DNA from: Amycolatopsis bullii
Lineage (GTDB): Bacteria > Actinomycetota > Actinomycetes > Mycobacteriales > Pseudonocardiaceae
Direction: 5' to 3'
DNA length: 64,000 bases
Assembly: GCF_014654205.1 (NCBI RefSeq)
Contig: NZ_BNAW01000004.1
Coordinates: forward strand, 124,001 to 188,000
The translations under genes and the position numbers were made by a program. Shown one piece after another: positions 27,688 to 35,559 of this stretch. The notes beneath the pieces are model-generated. The model made no database searches. It was not told where the DNA came from and saw nothing but the letters and a program-made list of their open reading frames with translations. Position 1 is the first letter of the stretch. Every line of letters begins with the position of its first letter.

Positions 27688-28257
27688 TCAGCCACCCGCC
27701 TCCGCCGCCAGCGCACGCAGATCCGCGAAAGCCTCGGCCAGGTGCTCATCCAGGCCGCGCACGGACTCCCGGATCCACACCCCCGCCGCGTGATGGAAGG
27801 TGACCCAGCCGACGTGCGCCGCCAAGGAGGCGGCACGCTCACTCACCCCTCGCTCACGCAAAGCCGCCGCCAGGGCATCCGCCATCGCCGCGGCCTTGGC
27901 CAGATCGCGCTCCCGCAGCGCCGGCGTTGCGGCGATGACCGCCAGCCGCGGTTCGGCGAACGACCGGTTGCCCTCCAGGATCGCCGCGGCCTTCTGGAAG
28001 GCTCGGAGCAGGACTTCCAGCGGCGGCAGGCCTTCGGGCGCGTCGGCCACCGACCGGGTCAGGTCGGCGCGCAGAGCGGCTTCGCCGTCGAACAGCACTT
28101 CGCGCTTGTCCGGGAAGTGCCGGAAGAACGTGCGCTCGGTGACGCCGGCCCGGGCGGCGATCTCGGCCGTGGTGGTCCGGTCGAATCCCCGCTCCTGGTA
28201 CAGCTCCAAGGCCGCCTGCTGGAGGCGGCGGCGCGCTTCTTCCCCGCTGCGTGGCAC
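27688..28257 (-). CDS. TetR-family transcriptional regulator
   Basis: 189 residues. The helix-turn-helix spans about residues 8-55 (TTTAEIAARAGVTERTFFRHFPDKREVLF). The C-terminal domain is of the MftR/TetR_C_17 kind. GTG start at 28257. The gene is divergent from an epimerase-like SDR at 28345, and the 87-bp gap is filled by a large inverted repeat (28272-28331), so it should repress both. It ends 21 bp from the convergent acylase gene. Confidence 0.9.
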   Translation of the reverse strand: MPRSGEEARRRLQQAALELYQERGFDRTTTAEIAARAGVTERTFFRHFPDKREVLFDGEAALRADLTRSVADAPEGLPPLEVLLRAFQKAAAILEGNRSFAEPRLAVIAATPALRERDLAKAAAMADALAAALRERGVSERAASLAAHVGWVTFHHAAGVWIRESVRGLDEHLAEAFADLRALAAEAGG

Positions 28258-28271
28258 TCCGTCACCTTACC

Positions 28272-28331
28272 CGTAGTGACAGTCACTGACATGACGAGGT
28301 AGAGTTCGTAGCGTCAGTCACTGTCACTACG
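28272..28331. promoter_or_regulatory. Double TetR operator between divergent genes
   Basis: CGTAGTGACAGTCACTGAC (28272-28290) is repeated in inverted orientation at 28313-28331 with one mismatch in 19. Each arm has its own internal dyad; AGTGAC-A-GTCACT in the left arm is perfect. The arms flank the likely promoters of both the TetR gene (start 28257) and the SDR gene (start 28345). The layout fits two operators bound by the neighbouring TetR protein. Confidence 0.75.
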
Positions 28332-28344
28332 TCGGAGAGAACAC

Positions 28345-29238
28345 ATGCACGTCTTCGTCACCGGCGGTTCCGGCCTGACCGGACCCACCGTCGTCGCCGA
28401 GCTGATCGCGGCCGGCCACACCGTCACCGGCCTGGCGCGTTCCGATGCGGCGGCTGCCCGGCTGGCCTCGCTCGGCGCCACCCCGCACCCCGGCTCACTC
28501 GACGATCTCGACAGCCTGCGCACGGGCGCCGAAGCCGCCGACGGCGTCCTGCACATGGCCTTCGGCGGCGATTTCGCCGATCCGGACGACATGATGCGCC
28601 GCGACACGGCCGCCATCGATGCCCTCGGCAGCGCGCTGGAGCACACGGGCAAGCCGCTCGTGAGCACGTCCGGCACGCTGGTCATGCCCGCCGGCCGCGA
28701 AAGCACCGAGCGGGACGAACCCGACTCGTCCGGGCTCGCCGCGTTCCGGATCGCCGGCGAACGGGCCTGCCTCGGCTTCGCCGGGAACGGCGTGCGCGCG
28801 AGCGTGGTCCGGCTCGCGCCGACCGTCCACGGCCCCGGGGACTACGGCTTCATCGGCATGCTGATCGACACCGCCCGCAAGACCGGCAAGTCCGCCTACG
28901 TCGGCGACGGCGGCAACCGCTGGCCCGCGGTGCACCGGCTCGACGCGGCGGCGCTCTTCCGCCTGGCCTTGGAGGCCGCGCCGGCCGGCAGTGTGCTGCA
29001 CGGGGCCGCGGAGAACGTCCCGTTCCGGAGCATCGCCGAGACGATCGGGCGCGGCCTGGGCCTGCCTGTCGTCTCGCTGACCCCGGAGGAGGCCACCGGC
29101 CACTACGCGAGCCCGTTCATGGCCACGGTCTACGGCTTCGATGCGCCCGTCAGCAGCGCTCTCACACGGGAACTGCTCGGCTGGTCACCCCGCCACCCGA
29201 CCCTGCTCGACGACATCGAACACGGCGACTACCTGTAG
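28345..29238 (+). CDS. NAD-dependent epimerase/dehydratase family protein
   Basis: 297 residues, extended SDR. The Rossmann motif is GGSGLTG at about residues 7-13 (TGGxGxxG type), with STSGTLVMP and FRIAGERACLGFA in the region where Ser and Tyr/Lys usually act; the classic YxxxK is not obvious, as in many atypical NmrA/epimerase-like members. The family oxidises or reduces sugars, aldehydes or lipids with NAD(P); the substrate is unknown. Regulated by the divergent TetR at 27688 through the operators at 28272-28331. Confidence 0.85.
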   Translation: MHVFVTGGSGLTGPTVVAELIAAGHTVTGLARSDAAAARLASLGATPHPGSLDDLDSLRTGAEAADGVLHMAFGGDFADPDDMMRRDTAAIDALGSALEHTGKPLVSTSGTLVMPAGRESTERDEPDSSGLAAFRIAGERACLGFAGNGVRASVVRLAPTVHGPGDYGFIGMLIDTARKTGKSAYVGDGGNRWPAVHRLDAAALFRLALEAAPAGSVLHGAAENVPFRSIAETIGRGLGLPVVSLTPEEATGHYASPFMATVYGFDAPVSSALTRELLGWSPRHPTLLDDIEHGDYL

Positions 29239-29242
29239 GAGG

Positions 29243-29635
29243 TCAGGGCTGGGGCTGCTGGCTCGCCAACGTTCCCGCGGCCATCCGCCGCGCCACATCG
29301 CGGCGCAGCCACAGCAGCCACAGCCACACCGCCAGGAAGATCACGCCGAGCACGGCGATCGCCGGCAGCCAGAACACCAGCGCGATGAGCACCACCTGCA
29401 GCGTCAGGATCACCGGCACCGCCCACGGACGCTTGACGAACCCGCACGTCACGATCAGCAGGACCGCCACCGCGATGACCGTCCAGCCGGTTCCGGTGGA
29501 CAGCCCGCCGCCCAGCTTGTTGACCACCGGCAGGGCGAGGGCGACCGTGATCGCCTCCATGATCAGCGTTCCGGACATCACGCCGCGGAAGCCCTTCATG
29601 GGGTCCTTGGGCTTGGGCGTCTCCTTGGACGTCAC
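29243..29635 (-). CDS. DUF4233 membrane protein
   Basis: 130 residues with about four transmembrane segments (MSGTLIMEAITVALALPVV, TGWTVIAVAVLLIVTCGFV, VILTLQVVLIALVFWL, VIFLAVWLWLLWL). DUF4233 proteins are found directly after folC in actinobacteria (Rv2446c in M. tuberculosis) and have no assigned function. GTG at 29635 overlaps the folC stop by 4 bp, indicating coupled translation. It ends 5 bp from the convergent SDR gene. Confidence 0.9.
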   Translation of the reverse strand: MTSKETPKPKDPMKGFRGVMSGTLIMEAITVALALPVVNKLGGGLSTGTGWTVIAVAVLLIVTCGFVKRPWAVPVILTLQVVLIALVFWLPAIAVLGVIFLAVWLWLLWLRRDVARRMAAGTLASQQPQP

Positions 29636-31287
29636 GCCGGCTCCTTCCCGAACAGCGTGCGCGCCTCGCCCGCCGTGACCACCGAGCCCGTGACCAGCAC
29701 GCCGCCGCCCGCCAGTGGCTCCTCGGGGTCGTCGTTGGTCTCCACCAGCGCGATCGCCGTCTCGATCGCCGTCTCCAGGTCCGTCTCGGCGACGACGCGG
29801 TCCTCGCCGAACACCGAGATCGCCAGCTCGTTCAGCTCCTCCAGCGGCATCGAGCGAGGCGAAGAATTGCGCGTCACGACGATGTCGGACACCACCGGCT
29901 CGAGGGCGTCGAGGATGCCGTGGGCGTCCTTTTCGGCCATCACGCCGACTACCGCGACCAGGCGGCGGAAGGCGAACTCCTCCGACACCGTCTTCGCGAG
30001 GGCGCGGGCGCCGTGCGGGTTGTGCGCCGCGTCGAGCAGGACCGTCGGGGCCGACCGGACGCGCTCGAGCCGTCCCGGGGTCTCGACTTCGGCGAACGCC
30101 TCGCGCACCGCCTCCACGACCAGCTGCTTGTCCTTGCCCGCGCCGAAGAACGCCTCGACCGCGGCCAGCGCGAGCGCGGCGTTCGCGGCCTGGTGGGCAC
30201 CGTGCAGCGGGAGGAAGATCTCGTCGTACACGCCGCCGAGACCCTGCAGCTTCAGCAGCTGCCCGCCGACGGCGACCTCCTTCTCGAGCACGCCGAACTC
30301 GCTGCCCGCGCGGGCCACCGCGGCGTCGACCTCGACCGCGCGCTCCAGCAGCACCTTCAGCACTTCCGGGTCCTGCTCGGCGATGACCGCGACCGAGCCG
30401 GGCTTGATGATGCCCGCCTTCTCGCGCGCCGCGCTCACCGCGTCGGGCCCCAGGTACTCGACGTGGTCCAGGCCGATCGGCGTGATGACGGCGACGTCGG
30501 CGTCGGCGACGTTCGTGGCGTCCCAGGCGCCGCCGAGCCCCGCTTCGAGCACCGCGGCCTCCACCGGGGCGTCGGCGAACGCGGCGAACGCCATCCCGGT
30601 CAGGATCTCGAACTTGCTCATCTCGACGCCGTCCGCCGAGGCACCGTCCACCATGGACACGTACGGCGCGATGTCGTTCCACAGCTCCGCGTAGCGTGCG
30701 GCGGAGATGGGCCGGCCGTCGAGGGCGATCCGCTCGGTGACCAGCTGCAGGTGCGGGCTCGTGTAGCGGCCGACGCGCAGGCCCATCCGGGTCAGCAGGG
30801 CGTCGATCATCCGGGCCGTGGAGCCCTTGCCGTTCGTGCCGGCGACGTGCAGCACCGGGTAGCCGCGGTTCGGCTCGCCCAGCAGCTGCGTCAGCGCCGA
30901 GATCCGGGTCAGCGACGGCTCGATCTTCGTCTCCGGCCAGCGCTGGTTCAGCTCGGCCTCGACAACCATCAGCTCGCGCCGCGCCTCGGGCCCGTTCGGG
31001 TCGCCGTACTGGACCTGCTCGCCCTGGTCGTCGAGCTCGTGCAGCTCGGTGTCCTCGGGCACGGTCAGATCGGGCACCGGGCCGGTCGCGAGGTTGTCCC
31101 CGAGCTGGCCGACCCCGCCGATCCCGCCGCGCGAGCCGCCGCCGGCTTCGAACGCGGTGTCGCGGACGTCCAGTTCCGGGTCGTGGTCGTCGGACTCCTC
31201 GTAGCCCGACGTCCCCAGTTCGTCGACGCCCGCGAAGCTGTCCAGATCCGACAGGTCCGGCCTGCGACCTGTCTCATCCTGCGGCAC
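29632..31287 (-). CDS. folC: Bifunctional folylpolyglutamate/dihydrofolate synthase
   Basis: 551 residues. Mur-ligase-like enzyme that joins dihydropteroate to glutamate and extends the folate polyglutamate chain. P-loop GTNGKGST at 150-157; SKFEILTGMAFAAF, LEAGLGGAWDATN and DAAHNPHG are canonical. E. coli FolC has its P-loop near residue 50, so this protein carries an extra N-terminal arm of about 100 residues that is acidic and Gly-rich (predicted disordered). GTG at 31287 has GGAG five bases upstream, which supports the long form. Coupled to DUF4233; separated from valS by accessory genes. Confidence 0.95.
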   Translation of the reverse strand: MPQDETGRRPDLSDLDSFAGVDELGTSGYEESDDHDPELDVRDTAFEAGGGSRGGIGGVGQLGDNLATGPVPDLTVPEDTELHELDDQGEQVQYGDPNGPEARRELMVVEAELNQRWPETKIEPSLTRISALTQLLGEPNRGYPVLHVAGTNGKGSTARMIDALLTRMGLRVGRYTSPHLQLVTERIALDGRPISAARYAELWNDIAPYVSMVDGASADGVEMSKFEILTGMAFAAFADAPVEAAVLEAGLGGAWDATNVADADVAVITPIGLDHVEYLGPDAVSAAREKAGIIKPGSVAVIAEQDPEVLKVLLERAVEVDAAVARAGSEFGVLEKEVAVGGQLLKLQGLGGVYDEIFLPLHGAHQAANAALALAAVEAFFGAGKDKQLVVEAVREAFAEVETPGRLERVRSAPTVLLDAAHNPHGARALAKTVSEEFAFRRLVAVVGVMAEKDAHGILDALEPVVSDIVVTRNSSPRSMPLEELNELAISVFGEDRVVAETDLETAIETAIALVETNDDPEEPLAGGGVLVTGSVVTAGEARTLFGKEPA

Positions 31288-31360
31288 TGAATCTCCTCCG
31301 GCCTGGGGTTTCGCACTTGCCTTCCGAGTCTACGTGCGTGACGGGTGGCACTCTCGACGC

Positions 31361-31996
31361 ATGCCGTTCAACCACAACGACCACTACCACCCGCTGCTGC
31401 TGGACCTGCTGCCGCCGGGGCCGGGCATCGCGCTGGACGTCGGGTGCGGCACCGGCCGGTTCGCCCGGCGGCTCGCCGCGACGGGCATGGCGGTGGAGGC
31501 GGTCGACATCTCGGCGGCGATGGTCGAGGCGGCGTCCGGGCTGGGGTCGCCGGGGCCCGGCGAGATCGTCTACCGGCAGGCCGACGTCACCACCGACCCC
31601 CTGCCCGAGGCGCACTACGACTACATCTCGTGCCTGGCGTCACTGCACCACATGCCGTTCGAAACGGTCGCCAAGCTGCGCCGCGCCCTGGTGCCGGGCG
31701 GCGTGCTGGTGGTGCTGACCCCGGCGCGGCCGAGCAGCCCGAAAGACTGGGCCCGCGAGGCTGCCGCCGTGCCGCTGAACGCGCTGGCACGGCTCGTCGT
31801 GCACGCCGCGGAACGGCTCAACGGCGGCAGCGACGGCGGCCCGCCGGTTCCGACGCTGTTCCGGTTCCCGACGATCGCCGAACTGCGCCGCGAGTCGGCC
31901 CGGCTGCTGCCCGGCAGCACGGTCCGGCCGTTGCTCTTCTGGCGCACCTTGATCACTTACCGTGAGCACGGTGACGGTGACCCGACTGGCGGGTGA
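31361..31996 (+). CDS. Class I SAM-dependent methyltransferase
   Basis: 211 residues. Motif I is LDVGCGTGRFARRL (about residues 25-38), followed by the acidic VEAVDIS strand and YDYISCLASLHHM, the layout of Methyltransf_11/25 small-molecule methyltransferases. ATG at 31361 starts the protein; an in-frame ATG at 31334 adds a segment without family similarity. The substrate is unknown. The gene is divergent from folC (74 bp apart) and is followed by the SGNH lipase gene. Confidence 0.85.
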   Translation: MPFNHNDHYHPLLLDLLPPGPGIALDVGCGTGRFARRLAATGMAVEAVDISAAMVEAASGLGSPGPGEIVYRQADVTTDPLPEAHYDYISCLASLHHMPFETVAKLRRALVPGGVLVVLTPARPSSPKDWAREAAAVPLNALARLVVHAAERLNGGSDGGPPVPTLFRFPTIAELRRESARLLPGSTVRPLLFWRTLITYREHGDGDPTGG

Positions 31997-32067
31997 AGTC
32001 CGGCCCTTCGGCGGCTCCGGCTCGCTAGATCTGGTGTCGGCACTTCCACCGCGAGAACGGGGCCTTC

Positions 32068-32937
32068 ATGCGCACCACCCGGCTGCTCGTCGCCGTCTCC
32101 TCGGCAGCCATCCTGCTCACGGCCACCGCGGCCGCCGCGTCGGCCGCGGGAATCCACCACTACGTCGCCCTCGGCGACTCCTACACTTCGGGGCCGTTCA
32201 TCCCGGTCCAGCGGTACGACCCGCTGGGCTGCGGGCGGTCGACGGCGAACTACCCGTCGGTCGTGGCGGCCGCGCTCAAGCCCGGCACGTTCACCGACGT
32301 CAGCTGCGGCGGCGCCGACACGGGGTCGATGACCCGGGCGCAGCAGGTCCCGTTCAACGGCACCAACCCGCCGCAGCTGGACGCCCTCCGGATCGACACC
32401 GACCTCGTCACCCTCGGCCTCGGCGCCAACGACTACGGCCTGTTCGGCAGCGTGACCACGATGTGCCCCGGACTGCGGGCCGGCGACCCGACGGGCAACC
32501 CGTGCGAGCAGCACTTCACGACCAACGGCGTCGACACGGTGACGACGGCGATCACCGCCATCCAGCCGCGGATCGGCGCCGTGCTGTCCGCGATCCGCCA
32601 GCGTTCGCCCGGTGCCCGGGTGCTGGTCGTCGGCTACCCGCGGATCGCCCCGGAGAGCGGGTACTGCCCGGACGTCCTGCCGTTCGCCGACGGCGACTAC
32701 GCCTGGCTGAACCGCGTCGAGAGCGACCTCAACGCAGCCCTCGAAGACGCCGCGGCGAGCGGGGACGCGCAGTACGTCGACACGTTCGGCCCGTCGCGCG
32801 GCCACGACGCCTGCGCGCGCGGCGGGTCGGCGTGGATCAACGGCAAGGACCAGAACATCTTCGCGGCCGCCGCCTACCACCCGCTGCGGGCGGGGATGGC
32901 CGGCGTGGCGGCCGTGGTGCTCAAGGCGTTGCGCTGA
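32068..32937 (+). CDS. Secreted SGNH/GDSL lipase-esterase
   Basis: 289 residues with a signal peptide (RTTRLLVAVSSAAILLTATAAAASA). SGNH blocks: block I LGDSYTSG with the Ser nucleophile, block II Gly in CGGADTG, block III GLGANDYG, and the C-terminal YHPLRAGM with the catalytic His. Six or more Cys residues suggest disulfides as in Streptomyces extracellular lipases/phospholipases of this family. It should hydrolyse lipid or acyl esters outside the cell. Its 3' end overlaps the convergent hydrolase by 17 bp. Confidence 0.92.
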   Translation: MRTTRLLVAVSSAAILLTATAAAASAAGIHHYVALGDSYTSGPFIPVQRYDPLGCGRSTANYPSVVAAALKPGTFTDVSCGGADTGSMTRAQQVPFNGTNPPQLDALRIDTDLVTLGLGANDYGLFGSVTTMCPGLRAGDPTGNPCEQHFTTNGVDTVTTAITAIQPRIGAVLSAIRQRSPGARVLVVGYPRIAPESGYCPDVLPFADGDYAWLNRVESDLNAALEDAAASGDAQYVDTFGPSRGHDACARGGSAWINGKDQNIFAAAAYHPLRAGMAGVAAVVLKALR

Positions 32938-33697
32938 GGAAGTCCAGCACGAGCCGGGCGAACTCGTCCGGAAGCTCGGCCGGGGCGCCGTGCCCCGCGT
33001 CGATTTCGGCGGCGCGGGCGTCCGGGATCGCGGCGGCCAGTTCGCGCTGCTGGGCCGCCGTCACGATCCGGTCGTGCGCGCTGCCGAGCACCAGCACCGG
33101 TGCGGTGATCCCGCCGAGCACGGGCCGCAGGTCGACGGCGCGGTCGGCGCCGATCTGGCGGTCCGCGCCCGGCTGGATCATCGTTTCCAGGGTCTTGACC
33201 AGCTGTTCGTTGCTCTCCGCCGTCGCCTGCTCCCAGTAGCGCGGACCGAAGGCCATCAGCGGGAGCATCCGGGCGAAGGTCCCGGTTTCCAGCAGGTCCA
33301 GCCAGTACCGGAACTCGGCGTCCTGCCGCACGTCGGTGGCCGGCCAGGCGGCGTGCAGGACCGCTCTCCGGACGCGGTCCGGGCGGGTGCCGGCCAGGTG
33401 GGCCGCCACGACCCCGCCGAGCGAGTGCCCGACGACGTCGGCCTTCTCGGCTCCTGCGTGGTCCAGGACGGCTTCGGCTTGGGCGGCGAGGGCTTCGACG
33501 GTGAGCGGGCCGCCGCCGTCACGGGTTCGGCCGGAGCCGGGGAAGTCGGGGGCGAGGACGGTGAACCCGTCCGCTTGCGCGGTCAGCTGGCCCCACTGTT
33601 CGCGGGACGCGGCCGTGCCGTGCAGCAGGAGCAGCGCGGGGCCGTCGCCGGTGCGGTCGTAGTGGACGACGGTGTCGCCGAGCGTCACTTCGGGCAT
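32921..33697 (-). CDS. Alpha/beta fold hydrolase
   Basis: 258 residues. The nucleophile elbow is GHSLGG, the oxyanion region LLHGTAASREQW, an acid in LGSAHDRIV and the His in DAGHGAPAELP. ATG at 33697 has AAGGAG five bases upstream; the longer open frame is antisense to the next gene. It lies 10 bp after the stop of a second hydrolase gene and shares its strand, so the two are likely co-transcribed and under the divergent LysR regulator. Substrate unknown. Confidence 0.88.
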   Translation of the reverse strand: MPEVTLGDTVVHYDRTGDGPALLLLHGTAASREQWGQLTAQADGFTVLAPDFPGSGRTRDGGGPLTVEALAAQAEAVLDHAGAEKADVVGHSLGGVVAAHLAGTRPDRVRRAVLHAAWPATDVRQDAEFRYWLDLLETGTFARMLPLMAFGPRYWEQATAESNEQLVKTLETMIQPGADRQIGADRAVDLRPVLGGITAPVLVLGSAHDRIVTAAQQRELAAAIPDARAAEIDAGHGAPAELPDEFARLVLDFLSATP

Positions 33698-33707
33698 TCT
33701 CGCTCCT

Positions 33708-34469
33708 TCAGGCGATCTCGCGGAGGGCGGCGGTGAACGCGCGCGGGTTTTCCTGGTGCGGGATGTGCCCGCACCCGGCGAACACGTGCACCCGGGCACC
33801 GGGCGTTTCCGCGGCGCAGCTGCGCGGCACTTCGAGCGGGATTTCGGCGTCGAGCTCGCCGTGCAGGTAGGTGATCGGGGTCTGGAGATCCTTCAGGCGC
33901 GGCCGCGGGTCGTAGGTGGTGCACTCGGTGAACAGCTCGTCGATGTACGGGCCGGAGTCGAGCAGCTGCCGGATCGTCCAGTCGACGAGCCCGCGCGGGG
34001 CGCCGGGGGCGAACCAGTTCGGCACCCAGTCCTCGAGGGTGCCGACCCGGTCGTCGACGAGCCGTTTCCGCAGGTCCTGGACCTTGTCGAGCATGCCGGT
34101 GGCGGGCCAGTACCCGGGGCTGTCGACGGCGACGACGCGTTCGACCAGGTCCGGCCGGGCCAGCGCCAGTTCGGTGGCGAAGACGCCGCCGATGCTCGAC
34201 CCGACGACGGTGGGCTTGATCCCCAGCGTTTCGATCACCGTCGCGAGGTCGGCCGTGACGCCGTCGATGGTGTTCCCCTCGGCGGGGTGGTCCGAGCGGC
34301 CGCACCCCCGCCAGTCGAGGGTGACGACGCGGTGGTCGCGCACGAGGTCGGGCAGGCACGACGTCCAGACGCGGCCGCTGGTCCCCCAGCCGTGCAGGAG
34401 CAGCAGGGCCGGGCCGGTGCCGGCGTCTTCGTAGTGGAGGCGGATTCCGTTGACGTCCAAGAAGGGCAT
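33708..34469 (-). CDS. Alpha/beta fold hydrolase
   Basis: 253 residues. LLHGWGTSGRVW oxyanion region, nucleophile elbow GSSIGG, acidic residue in LHGELDAEIP and His in GCGHIPHQENP. The nucleophile elbow GSSIGG fits the GxSxG rule with Ser in the second variable position. ATG at 34469 begins MPFLDVNGIRLHYED, a typical start of this family. It is divergent from the LysR gene at 34557 across 87 bp, which suggests LysR control of both hydrolases. Substrate unknown. Confidence 0.88.
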   Translation of the reverse strand: MPFLDVNGIRLHYEDAGTGPALLLLHGWGTSGRVWTSCLPDLVRDHRVVTLDWRGCGRSDHPAEGNTIDGVTADLATVIETLGIKPTVVGSSIGGVFATELALARPDLVERVVAVDSPGYWPATGMLDKVQDLRKRLVDDRVGTLEDWVPNWFAPGAPRGLVDWTIRQLLDSGPYIDELFTECTTYDPRPRLKDLQTPITYLHGELDAEIPLEVPRSCAAETPGARVHVFAGCGHIPHQENPRAFTAALREIA

Positions 34470-34556
34470 GAACCCGAGCTTGGTGCCCGGGGGCCCGCTT
34501 TTCGATGGGCAGTCCGTTCGTACACTGATCACGAATCCTGATGAATGGGGGCGGTC

Positions 34557-35441
34557 GTGGAGCTGCGCCAGCTGAGGTACTTCGTGACGGTCGCCGAGGA
34601 GCTCCACTTCGGACGCGCGGCCGAGCGCCTGCACATCGTCCAGCCCGCGGTGAGCCAGCAGATCCGGCGGCTGGAGCGGGCACTGGGCGTGACGCTGTTC
34701 GAGCGGACGACGCGTTCGGTGGTGCTGACGGAGGCGGGGCAGCGGTTCCTGCCCGCGGCCCGCGCGGTCCTGGCGGCGGCCGAGCGGGCGGTGGACTCGG
34801 TGGCGGACTTCCGTGACGTCCGGCTGCTGCGGCTCGGCACGAGCGAAGGCCTGGGCGACCGGTTGGACGTGCTGCTGGCCGAGTTCACCCGGCGGGCCCC
34901 GGAGGCGCAGCTGGAGCTGGTTCACGCGCCGACGGCCCAGCGCCTGCACCGGGTCCGCGACGGTTCCCTGGACGCGACCATCGTCCGCGGCGGCCGGCCC
35001 GCGCCGGGGCTCGACTTCAGTCTGCTGTGGACGGACGAGGTGGTGGTGGCCCTGCCGGCCTCGCACCCGCTGGCCGAGTCGGAGGTGGTCCCGTTCGCGG
35101 CACTGGCTGCCCTGCCGGCGCGGTTGAGCCCGCCTTCGCGGAACCAGCCGTTGTACGACCTGATCGTTTCGTGTTGCCGGGAGGCGGGCTTCGAGCCGGT
35201 GCTCGGCAAGGAGTTCACGACGGCGCAGGACACGTTGGGAACACTGGGTTTCGGGCGTCCGCACTGGACGGTGTTCTACCGGGCGCACGCGAACCTGCTA
35301 CCGGTGCCGGGCGTGGCGTTCCGGCCGTTGACCGGCCCGGCGCCCCGGATGCCGACGTACCTGGCCACCCCGGCGGACCGGCGGGTGACACCGGAGGTGG
35401 TGGCCCTGATCGAGGCGGCGCGGACGACCGAGGCCGGCTGA
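34557..35441 (+). CDS. LysR-family transcriptional regulator
   Basis: 294 residues from the GTG at 34557 (an ATG four codons upstream is possible). The N-terminus ELRQLRYFVTVAEELHFGRAAERLHIVQPAVSQQIRRLE is a classic LysR helix-turn-helix; the C-terminal part is a periplasmic-binding-protein-like effector domain. Divergent orientation from the two hydrolase genes matches the usual LysR layout, where an aromatic or acid metabolite activates the target. Followed by a hairpin (35480-35513) shared with convergent valS. Confidence 0.92.
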   Translation: MELRQLRYFVTVAEELHFGRAAERLHIVQPAVSQQIRRLERALGVTLFERTTRSVVLTEAGQRFLPAARAVLAAAERAVDSVADFRDVRLLRLGTSEGLGDRLDVLLAEFTRRAPEAQLELVHAPTAQRLHRVRDGSLDATIVRGGRPAPGLDFSLLWTDEVVVALPASHPLAESEVVPFAALAALPARLSPPSRNQPLYDLIVSCCREAGFEPVLGKEFTTAQDTLGTLGFGRPHWTVFYRAHANLLPVPGVAFRPLTGPAPRMPTYLATPADRRVTPEVVALIEAARTTEAG

Positions 35442-35479
35442 GCAGCCCCCGTTTTCCACGCTACCCGAGGGGTACGACA

Positions 35480-35513
35480 AAGCCCGGCGCTCCGCAACCG
35501 GAGCACCGGGCTT
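35480..35513. terminator. Bidirectional terminator between lysR and valS
   Basis: AAGCCCGG (35480-35487) and GCTCCG (35489-35494) pair with CGGAGC (35499-35504) and CCGGGCTT (35506-35513) with one C/A mismatch; the loop has four bases. Read on the minus strand the stem is followed by TGTCG after the final TTT, slightly U-rich, so it serves valS best, but it can also end lysR transcripts. Confidence 0.75.
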
Positions 35514-35559
35514 CGTCCACAACTTCAGGAAGCACCGGGCTTCCTCCACACCATCAGGA
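35503..35559. repeat. Direct repeat spanning the valS terminator and stop codon
   Basis: The 28-bp stretch at 35503-35530 recurs at 35532-35559 with three mismatches (both begin GCACCGGGCTTC and end TCAGGA). The second copy includes the valS stop codon (35554-35556). The arrangement suggests a small tandem duplication of the valS 3' end and terminator arm. Confidence 0.65.
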
